From Domibacillus enclensis (GTDB taxonomy: Bacteria; Bacillota; Bacilli; Bacillales; Domibacillaceae), in contig NZ_FTLX01000003.1 in assembly GCF_900156125.1 (NCBI RefSeq), positions 372,001 through 436,000 on the forward strand: a stretch of 64,000 bases of DNA, in the 5' to 3' direction. The position numbers and the translations under genes are program-made. The notes beneath the pieces were generated by a model. That model saw nothing but the letters and a program-made list of their open reading frames with translations. It was not told the DNA's origin and did no database searches. This document shows, one piece after another, positions 41,972 to 48,917 of this stretch (position 1 is its first letter; each line of letters opens with the position of its first letter).

Positions 41972-42769
41972 TCATGTTCTCCTCAAGTTTGATTTGACGA
42001 TTTTAAGACTTGCAACAATTAAAAAGCTGACGATGACGAGCAGCAGCCACGAGCTGATTTTTCCTATGTGCACGAAGCTCCATACATCTGACTGGTTTGG
42101 GTACTGCCATGCTCCAAAGAAGGTCGCGATGTTTTCAGCCAGCCAAATTAACAAGCCGATCAAAAAGAAATAAAGCAGGAGCGGCACACTGTAGCCGACT
42201 TGATTGATCTTAAATAGGACGTGAGATTTCCAGAATACGACGGCTACAAGAGCGAACAGCATCCATCTAATGTCGGGAACATAATGATGCGTGAAGAAGT
42301 TAGTGTATATCGCCAGTGCCAACGGGGCCGCAACTGCCAGAGACGGCTAGCCCGAGACCTGCACATCAAACCTTCGCCAGCACTGGCACAGGTAGCTTGC
42401 CACGCTGGCATACATAAACCCACTATAAAGCGGAACGCCGTAAAAGGTAAACAGCCCTTCTTCCGGGTAGCTCCACGAACCGATGTTCACTTTAAACAAT
42501 TCCAGCCCGAGTCCAATAAAATGAAAAACGGTAATGACTTTTAATTCATCCTTCGTCTCCAGCCCCGAATACACCATCCACCCCTGCATGAGTAAGCAAA
42601 ACAGCAGCAGCCAGTCATATCGTGCGAGCAGCGGCAAATCGAGCAGCTGTGTGATGGCCAGGCAGAAAAAGATATAAAGCGGAAAGAGGCACGATTTCGT
42701 CTGCAGGGCGAAAAAAGCAGCCAGCTGTGTTGAAAACAGTGGGAAAGCAACTGCTTTTGTTCCGATCAA
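41972..42769 (-). pseudogene. DUF817 (YoaT-like) membrane protein with internal stop
   Basis: The start is TTG 42769, 9 bp after AGGAGG. It reads a normal DUF817 protein: SGLETKDELKVITVFHFIGL, FKVNIGSWSYPEEGLFTFYG, VPLYSGFMYASVASYLCQCW, RRFDVQVSG. It then hits TAG at 42347-42349 and continues in the same frame as PSLAVAAPLALAIYTNFFTH, HYVPDIRW and so on to 41972. Recalled homologues have Tyr-Pro at the stop position, so one base change (TAT/TAC to TAG) explains it. Translation could restart at TTG 42322, but a two-piece membrane protein is unlikely to work. Confidence 0.85.
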
Positions 42770-43073
42770 TAAAAACAACCTCCTATCTGGTACACGTGAC
42801 GTTCAATAAAAAGAATATATCACCATATTTATTGTTTTTCAATAAATATTTATTTTTATTTGATTTATTTCTATTTATTATCAATAAAAATGAGAGGCGG
42901 AAGAGTGGGGGGTGAATGACAAAGCATACTGGATAAAAGGGAAATTTGATTAGAAAAAGTTGAAATCTCATGAAAAAGGATTAATCTTAATCGTACAATA
43001 GGGCGTTTTAACAAAGTATATGGTCCAGGTTTGTGTGTGAAATCGACTTTATTCATTTTTAAGGGGTGGGGAA
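42770..43073. other. AT-rich intergenic region, no gene
   Basis: A strongly A/T-rich block (about 42805-42890), including repeated AATAAATATTTATTTTTATT-like stretches, separates the DUF817 and yyaC promoters. No coding frame with a ribosome site is seen. Confidence 0.5.
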
Positions 43074-43667
43074 ATGGGCTTGTTTTGGAAAAAAAGAAAT
43101 CAAGATAAGGCGTTCGAGGCCGATCAAGGTGCAAAAGAGAGCATCGTGCCCATCACCTTTCAACAAATACTCTGTTCAACGAAAAAGGAAGTCGTTTTTA
43201 TTTGTATAGGATCGGATCGTTCAATTGCGGATTCAGTTGGACCGTTAGTCGGAACGATGCTCAAGGAAAAAGGCATCCCTTGTCCTGTTTACGGCACACT
43301 CGAAGAACCTGTTCACGCGTTAAATTTAAATCAAACGCTTAAGGAGATTTCCCGAACGTTTGATCATGTTCTCCTCATTGCCATTGATGCATGTATAGGC
43401 GAAAAAGATCAAGTTGGATCGCTGTTTTTTAAGCAAGGCCCCCTTTTTCCAGGGAAAGCGATCGGCAAGTCGTTCCCGCCAGTGGGTGATTTTCACTTTA
43501 TTGCCGTCGTAAATGATCAAAAGGCCCTTCAAGGCGAGTCCTTTTTAACAGACACGAGGCTTTTTACCGTTTACCAATTGGCTAGAGAAATTTCAGATCT
43601 CATCGTGGATACAGTGCTGGCTGCCGATAGACGAAACGAAGATGAATCAGCGCCTCGTTTATCGTAA
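43074..43667 (+). CDS. yyaC: YyaC family sporulation protein (spore protease-like)
   Basis: 197 residues. FICIGSDRSIADSVGPLVGT (about 43-62), LIAIDACIGEKDQVGSLFFK and GKSFPPVGDFHFIAVVNDQK match YyaC, a sporulation protein with a GPR/hydrogenase-maturation-protease-like fold. The GSDRS-x-x-D-x-x-GP motif carries the putative acidic residues. GGGGTGGGG upstream. Present only in spore formers, which supports a sporulating Bacillaceae host. Its exact spore role is not firmly established. Confidence 0.9.
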   Translation: MGLFWKKRNQDKAFEADQGAKESIVPITFQQILCSTKKEVVFICIGSDRSIADSVGPLVGTMLKEKGIPCPVYGTLEEPVHALNLNQTLKEISRTFDHVLLIAIDACIGEKDQVGSLFFKQGPLFPGKAIGKSFPPVGDFHFIAVVNDQKALQGESFLTDTRLFTVYQLAREISDLIVDTVLAADRRNEDESAPRLS

Positions 43668-43736
43668 AAGTCCAGGAAGCGAGAGAGTGAAAGGGAAAGA
43701 AATAAAATTTTTCTATTCTTTTTAATAAGAATTCAC

Positions 43737-43768
43737 TATTTTATTTATTACTGAATTTAGACTAAAGT
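43737..43768 (+). promoter_or_regulatory. Shared promoter element, copy 1 (tct operon)
   Basis: TATTTTATTTAT, 9 bp, TAGACT, AAAGT. Same geometry as four other promoters downstream (12-mer, N9, hexamer, ACAGT), with one mismatch in each outer block. It lies 300 bp before tctC. Confidence 0.65.
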
Positions 43769-43794
43769 GAGAGATAGAAAGTGGTCAATTGTAA

Positions 43795-43929
43795 AAGAAA
43801 GCGTTAACAAGAAGGTGGTATTCAAAAAATGAATAGGGAGACATGAATTATCCGTATTTCCCCGGAGCGGTCTTTATCCGTTACACTGCAATCAGTTGGA
43901 ATGAATTTATTTTTTTGAAAGCGTTATCT
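43795..43929 (+). promoter_or_regulatory. Two cre (CcpA) sites in the long tct leader
   Basis: TTGAAAGCGTTATCT at 43915-43929 fits WTGNAANCGNWNNCW at all positions. AAGAAAGCGTTAACA at 43795-43809 has one mismatch. Both lie downstream of the presumed start, a place for roadblock repression. Confidence 0.78.
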
Positions 43930-44068
43930 TTATGAAGGGGAGGTTGTGTAAGAAGAAGGATCGTGTGTAGAAGAATTCGACGTAAAGGGGTACTGGTTGC
44001 CCAATCTGATTCTATACACCTGTTTAATTAATTGAATATTCTGATTTTATAATTTGGGGGGATTATTG

Positions 44069-45088
44069 ATGAAAAAGGTATTATTTCCGATTGTAACAGC
44101 AGCGTTATCCTTCGCACTTGTTGCGTGCAGCAGTGATGGAGCCGAGACTGCTTCTGGAGGAAGTGGTGAGAGCTCGTATCCGGAAAAGACCGTCACGTTT
44201 AGCGTCCCTTCTGGAGCAGGCGGCGGTCTCGATACGATGGGGCGATCACTCGGTAATTTGTTGACGGGGGAAAAGCTGGTGGACAGTGCGATTTCAGTAG
44301 AAAACAATCCCGGCGGCGGGCAGGTGGTTGGAACGGTCGATTTTGCGAATAAGGAGATAGGCAATGATTATAAGATGCTTATCGCCTCCACGCCGTTTAT
44401 TTTAAATCATATTAAAAAAGAGGGAAACAGCGCGGTTTCGTTCCGGGATGTGACGCCGATTGCGCGTCTCGTTACCGAATATGACGTGCTGGCCGTGCCA
44501 ACGGATTCTCCTTATCAGGACATGAATTCGTTGATGACAGCATTAAAAGAGGACCCTGCTTCGGTTACATTTGCGGGAGGCTCAGGCCCGGGCTCCTTTG
44601 ATCATCTGAATGTCATTTATCCAGCGATGAAAGCGGGTGTTGATGTAAAAGGATTAAAATATATTTCATATGATGGCGGCGGCGAGGCGTTAACCTCTAT
44701 TCTGGGCGGGAATGCAGATGTCATCAGTTCAGATGTATCGTCAGTCTTTGAGTATGTGAAAGCAGGAAATGTAAAAATCATCGGGATTTCTTCTCCGGAG
44801 CGCCTGGAGGGTGAATTCGCTGACTTGCCAACCTATAAAGAGCAGGGAATCGATGCTGAGCTTACAAACTGGCGCGGTATTTATGGACCGGCGGATATGT
44901 CGGATGACGCAAAAGCTTTCTGGGAAGATAAGATCAAAGAGCTGGCTTCGACAGAGGCGTGGACAGCGGAGCTTGACAAGCAGGGCTGGCAGGACGGCTA
45001 CATGCCGGCAGATGAATTTGTTCAATTAATGCAAAGCGAAGAAGCCATGTACAAGGAAATTTATGAAGACCTTGGCATGGCGAAATAA
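44069..45088 (+). CDS. tctC: Tripartite tricarboxylate transporter substrate-binding lipoprotein
   Basis: 339 residues. Lipobox LVAC (Cys20) after a short hydrophobic signal, so it is anchored outside the membrane. The TctC/Bug fold is shown by YPEKTVTFSVPSGAGGGLDT near residue 38, KMLIASTPFILNH, VTFAGGSGPGSFDHLNVI and LGGNADVISSDVSSVFEYVK. It captures a carboxylate or acid sugar for the TctAB membrane partners encoded next. A GGGGGGA site precedes ATG 44069. It sits in a LysR-controlled catabolic block. Confidence 0.93.
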   Translation: MKKVLFPIVTAALSFALVACSSDGAETASGGSGESSYPEKTVTFSVPSGAGGGLDTMGRSLGNLLTGEKLVDSAISVENNPGGGQVVGTVDFANKEIGNDYKMLIASTPFILNHIKKEGNSAVSFRDVTPIARLVTEYDVLAVPTDSPYQDMNSLMTALKEDPASVTFAGGSGPGSFDHLNVIYPAMKAGVDVKGLKYISYDGGGEALTSILGGNADVISSDVSSVFEYVKAGNVKIIGISSPERLEGEFADLPTYKEQGIDAELTNWRGIYGPADMSDDAKAFWEDKIKELASTEAWTAELDKQGWQDGYMPADEFVQLMQSEEAMYKEIYEDLGMAK

Positions 45089-45105
45089 CCGGAGCATGAT
45101 GCATT

Positions 45106-45148
45106 GAAAAGCGGCGGTGAATCTCCCGCGTGAGCCTGCCGCTTTCTC
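45106..45148 (+). terminator. Intercistronic stem-loop between tctC and tctB
   Basis: GAAAAGCGGC / GCCGCTTTCTC with a 22-nt loop and no T run after it. It is probably an mRNA-stabilising or attenuating hairpin, giving more binding protein than membrane components. Confidence 0.55.
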
Positions 45149-45167
45149 ACACGAGGAGGGGAGAAGG

Positions 45168-45629
45168 ATGAGTAAGACGTTTGACCGCTTTAGCGGAATT
45201 TTGTTTTTAGCGATAGGCGCTTTGTTTATTGTCGAAAGTATCCGGCTGTCACAAAGCGCATATGGAAGCGACATCGGGCCGGACATTTTTCCGATGTACC
45301 TGGGAATTGCATTAGTGCTGTTGAGTATTCGCTTAGTTTATGAAACGTTTCGATACCAGCAGGATCAGTCTGAGAAGGAAAAGCTGGACTATAAGCGGTT
45401 TGCGATTATTTTAGGTGCAGCTATTTTGTACGCGGGGCTGATCGAAACACTTGGTTATGTGATTACGACGTTTGTTTTTTTAACGGTCGGCTTTCAGACG
45501 ATGCAAAAAGGAAAACTTTGGCTGTCAATATTGATCGCAGGCGTTTTTTCGATCGGTGTTTATTACGTATTCGTAAACGTTTTGCAGGGAACACTGCCAC
45601 CGTTTCCGTTTGAGAACATGTTTTTTTAA
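45168..45629 (+). CDS. tctB: Tripartite tricarboxylate transporter small membrane subunit
   Basis: 153 residues from ATG 45168 behind GAGGAGGGG. Four helices as usual for TctB (about 8-25, 42-60, 80-105 and 115-140). DRFSGILFLAIGALFIVESI at the N-terminus and GPDIFPMYLGIALVLLSIRL are characteristic. It assembles with TctA in the cytoplasmic membrane; gap to tctA 12 bp. Confidence 0.92.
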   Translation: MSKTFDRFSGILFLAIGALFIVESIRLSQSAYGSDIGPDIFPMYLGIALVLLSIRLVYETFRYQQDQSEKEKLDYKRFAIILGAAILYAGLIETLGYVITTFVFLTVGFQTMQKGKLWLSILIAGVFSIGVYYVFVNVLQGTLPPFPFENMFF

Positions 45630-45641
45630 AGGGGGGGTTTG

Positions 45642-47171
45642 ATGAGCACGCTTGATTTTTTATTTCAAGGCTTTGCGACGGCTATGCAGTGGCACAATTT
45701 ATTGTTTGCTTTTTTTGGTGTCTTGATTGGGACGGCAGTCGGTGTACTGCCAGGAATCGGACCGATGAGCGGGATTGCTCTTTTAATGCCGATTACCGCC
45801 TCTATTACGGGCGGACTTGGTCCTGAACAAGCGGCAACGAGCTCAATCATTCTTTTAGCAGGCGTTTATTACGGCGCTATGTATGGCGGTTCAACGACGT
45901 CAATTTTATTAAATACACCAGGGGAGTCTTCATCAGTTGTCACGACACTTGATGGCCATCAAATGGCTAAAAATGGACGAGCGGGGGTTGCGCTCGCCAT
46001 CTGCGCCATCGGATCGTTTTCAGCAGGGCTTATTGCGTTAATCGGTCTCATTTTATTAGCAAAGCCGCTTGCCAGCATTGCGCTTAAATTTGGGCCGGCT
46101 GAATACACGGCTCTTATGCTTTTAGGGCTGCTGGCTGTCAGTGGGCTTGGCGGCAAATCGATCACGAAAGCCTTAATGATGACTGTTTTCGGGTTGTTGC
46201 TTGCGACCATCGGCATCGACGCTGTTTCGGGCATTTCTCGATTCACCTACGACCAGCCCATGCTTTATTCGGGTCTTGAGTTTTTAACGGTCGCTGTTGG
46301 ATTGTTTGCACTTGGCGAAGTGTTCAAATCGATTCTGGAACGGGAAAGCAATGACGGAGAAATTGCAAAAATCACCCGGATTGTTCCAACAAAGCAAGAT
46401 ATGAAGGACAGTTCAATTCCTATTCTCCGCGGTTCTGTTTTCGGTTTTTTTCTCGGCGTTCTTCCAGGTGCCGGTGCAACACTCGCTTCTTTTTTCTCAT
46501 ACATCATGGAAAAGAAGCTAAGCAAACATCCTGAGAAATTCGGGACAGGAACGATTGAAGGCGTCGCGGGTCCGGAATCGGCGAATAATGCAGCTGCCGG
46601 TGGAGCGATCGTGCCGCTGTTAACACTGGGCATTCCTGGATCGGGAGCTACAGCTATTTTAATGAGTGCCTTTATCATGTTTAACATTACGCCGGGACCG
46701 CTGCTGTTTGAAGATCATCCGGAGGTGGCGTGGGGACTTATTGCCAGCATGTTTGTTGGAAATGCCATTTTGCTCATTTTAAATTTGCCGCTCGTGAGAA
46801 TTTTCGCCAAGGTTGTTGAAACACCGACAAAATATTTGATTCCGCTTATTGTGGCATTTTCTTTTTTTGGTGTTTATGCCGTTCAGTTTTCTGTATTTGA
46901 TTTAATGCTGCTTGTCGGCTGCGGGGTAGCGGGTTATTTCTTAATGAAAAATGACTTTCCGATTGCGCCGCTTGTTCTGGGGCTTGTTCTGGGGCCAATG
47001 ATTGAGAATAACTTTCGAAGAGCGTTAACCATTTCGAATGGAGATTTTATGATTTTTCTGCAAAAGCCGCTGTCCCTTTTGTTTATCATTATCGGCATTT
47101 TGTGGGTAGTGACGCCAATGCTATTAAAATTGATCGGAAAAAAAGTCGTTGTAAATGATGATGGACTTTAA
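45642..47171 (+). CDS. tctA: Tripartite tricarboxylate transporter large membrane subunit
   Basis: 509 residues, about 12 helices. TctA signatures: GVLPGIGPMSGIALLMPITA near 35-54, YYGAMYGGSTTSILLNTPGE near 85-104, and in the second repeat GVLPGAGATLASFFSYIMEK and GPESANNAAAGGAIVPLLTL, GIPGSGATA. The two PG-x-G clusters line the transport path. ATG 45642 follows AAAGGGGGGG. Na+ or H+ driven uptake of the ligand delivered by TctC. Confidence 0.95.
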   Translation: MSTLDFLFQGFATAMQWHNLLFAFFGVLIGTAVGVLPGIGPMSGIALLMPITASITGGLGPEQAATSSIILLAGVYYGAMYGGSTTSILLNTPGESSSVVTTLDGHQMAKNGRAGVALAICAIGSFSAGLIALIGLILLAKPLASIALKFGPAEYTALMLLGLLAVSGLGGKSITKALMMTVFGLLLATIGIDAVSGISRFTYDQPMLYSGLEFLTVAVGLFALGEVFKSILERESNDGEIAKITRIVPTKQDMKDSSIPILRGSVFGFFLGVLPGAGATLASFFSYIMEKKLSKHPEKFGTGTIEGVAGPESANNAAAGGAIVPLLTLGIPGSGATAILMSAFIMFNITPGPLLFEDHPEVAWGLIASMFVGNAILLILNLPLVRIFAKVVETPTKYLIPLIVAFSFFGVYAVQFSVFDLMLLVGCGVAGYFLMKNDFPIAPLVLGLVLGPMIENNFRRALTISNGDFMIFLQKPLSLLFIIIGILWVVTPMLLKLIGKKVVVNDDGL

Positions 47172-47185
47172 AGGAGAAGATAAAA

Positions 47186-47797
47186 ATGACGATTGTTCAA
47201 AAATTTGAAGGAATACCTACAACCTGTATATCCGATGCGCTGCAAGGCTTGACCAATTTATCTGCTGACATTAAGCCGTTACAGGAGCATGACCGAGTAG
47301 CCGGGCGGGCTTTTACTGTTAAGATGCCTGTTGGCGACAACTTGGTCGTGCTGAAAGCGATTCGTGAAGCGAAGCCTGGTGATGTTCTCGTCATTGATGC
47401 AAAAGGAGATACATATCGCGCGGTAGCCGGAGATTTTATTCTTGGAATGGCTCAAACGCTCGGCATTAAAGGAATTGTTGTTGATGGTGTCATTCGGGAC
47501 GTCGTCGGCATCAAACAGCTGAATTTTCCTGTTTTTTGCAAGGGAACGGCGATTGCAGCCAGTGGAAAAGCAGGAGAGGGAGAAGTGAATGTGCCGATCT
47601 CATGCGGGGGAATGACTGTTCACCCGGGAGATATAATCGTGGGGGATGCGGATGGTGTCACGGTCATTCCAAAGCAGGCCGAAGAAACCGTCCTGCGGCA
47701 GGCGCTTGAAAAAGTAGAAAAAGACATCCAGCGCGCGGATAAAGTATCAGGTAATAAAGAAGAGATCATTCGCTATCTTGATGCCTTTTTAGCGTAA
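47186..47797 (+). CDS. RraA family protein (HMG/CHA aldolase-like)
   Basis: 203 residues. The RraA/HMG aldolase fold is shown by TTCISDALQGL near residue 12, GRAFTVKMPVGDNLVVLKAI, GDVLVIDAKGDTYRAVAGDF, then GIVVDGVIRDVVGIKQLNFP with the G-x-x-x-D-G-x-x-R-D active-site motif. Members cleave 4-carboxy-4-hydroxy-2-oxoadipate-type acids or act on oxaloacetate; others bind RNase E, which is not relevant here. It is last in the tct operon, so it probably acts on the imported acid or a product of it. Confidence 0.9.
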   Translation: MTIVQKFEGIPTTCISDALQGLTNLSADIKPLQEHDRVAGRAFTVKMPVGDNLVVLKAIREAKPGDVLVIDAKGDTYRAVAGDFILGMAQTLGIKGIVVDGVIRDVVGIKQLNFPVFCKGTAIAASGKAGEGEVNVPISCGGMTVHPGDIIVGDADGVTVIPKQAEETVLRQALEKVEKDIQRADKVSGNKEEIIRYLDAFLA

Positions 47798-47826
47798 AGA
47801 GTTTGAGACAAAAGGTTCTGGATAGA

Positions 47827-47857
47827 AGAAAGCCGAACGAATCGTTCGGCTTTCTTT
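47827..47857 (+). terminator. Rho-independent terminator (GCCGAACG family)
   Basis: AAGAAAGCCGAACGA / TCGTTCGGCTTTCTT, nearly continuous 15-bp arms, A-rich and T-rich on opposite sides, so it serves both the tct operon and the convergent LysR gene. Confidence 0.88.
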
Positions 47858-47896
47858 AGCTGCTAGATCGTTCGGATTCAAGGGCGCATCTCATTG

Positions 47897-48766
47897 TCAT
47901 TCGTTTTCTGTATCCATCTGTTTGATAAATTCAACAAAGGCTTTCACAACGTTTAATTCTTCCGCTTCTTTATGATAAACCATCCATGTTTTCTGGGTAA
48001 TAGGAGCTCCGTCCAGCGTGGCAAGCGGAATTTTAAATACAGCATCCTGCTTGCTGAAAAACAGGGAAGGCAGGATGGCGTAGCCTAACCCATTTAGAAC
48101 CATTTCTTTGCACGTATCGCCTCTGTCGACGGTAATCCCGATTAAAGAAGGCTGGCTGAAACGTTCTGCCCACCAATTATCAGCGATGTGTTTGTAAAGC
48201 AAGTCAGTTTGATAATCAATACGCGGCAAGGCGGGCAAGTCATTTAGATCGATTTTTTCGGATGAAGCAACGCACAGTTCTTCTTCAAACAGCAGCACCT
48301 TTTCACCTGGCCAATTGTAGTCGCCGCGTATAATGCCGATGTGTATGTCCTGCGTATACGCAATCGTTGAAATGTGCTTGCTGTAGCCGGTTTCAATTTG
48401 ACATTCAACGTCCGGATACTGCTCTTTAAATAATTTGAGCCAGCCTGGAAGCTTGTATTTGCTGATGAAGTTGGAGACACCTATGCGTAATGTTCCGGCT
48501 ACGTAATGGTTGAAGTTATCGATTTCTTCTCTTATTTCGCGGAATGTCGACAGCAGTTCCTCTGCGCGTTTCGCAAGGTACTCTCCTTCTGGAGTGAATT
48601 GTACGCCTTTCACACCGCGGTTCACGATTTTGACGCCGAATTCGGTTTCAATCTGTTTTAATCGTTTTGTCAGCGTCGGCTGCGCGATAAAAAGGACCTG
48701 TCCAGCTTTTGTAATGCTTTTTTCATTGAATAGTGTATGTAAAATAAGCCAGTCACGATCATCCAT
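47897..48766 (-). CDS. LysR family regulator 1 of the acid-catabolism cluster
   Basis: 289 residues. N-terminal HTH: NEKSITKAGQVLFIAQPTLT, KRLKQIETEFGVKIVNR (about 14-50). The C-terminal periplasmic-binding-like sensor contains GTLRIGVSNFISKYKLPGWL and MVLNGLGYAILPSLF. Divergent from the aconitase gene with inverted repeats between. Its sequence is related to the second LysR (59005-59880; both share HIGIIRGD/HIGIVRGD and MVLNGLGY), so the two are probably paralogues sensing related acids. Confidence 0.93.
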   Translation of the reverse strand: MDDRDWLILHTLFNEKSITKAGQVLFIAQPTLTKRLKQIETEFGVKIVNRGVKGVQFTPEGEYLAKRAEELLSTFREIREEIDNFNHYVAGTLRIGVSNFISKYKLPGWLKLFKEQYPDVECQIETGYSKHISTIAYTQDIHIGIIRGDYNWPGEKVLLFEEELCVASSEKIDLNDLPALPRIDYQTDLLYKHIADNWWAERFSQPSLIGITVDRGDTCKEMVLNGLGYAILPSLFFSKQDAVFKIPLATLDGAPITQKTWMVYHKEAEELNVVKAFVEFIKQMDTENE

Positions 48767-48796
48767 TCCTATGCCTCCTTTTTACCAACATACTAC

Positions 48797-48840
48797 ATTC
48801 CGAAGAGGAATATGGCAATCATTCATGTCTCCCCATGAAT
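48797..48840. promoter_or_regulatory. Inverted repeats between LysR 1 and the aconitase gene
   Basis: ATTCC-GAAGA-GGAAT (48797-48811), a LysR-type T-N11-A box, and ATTCAT-N8-ATGAAT (48821-48840). Likely regulator binding and activation sites for the divergent pair. Confidence 0.6.
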
Positions 48841-48917
48841 AATTGCTATTTTTAAAAAGCATGACCATACCGTACGCTTAAATAAAGGATGATTAACGAA
48901 TAAGGGAGAGAAAAATA

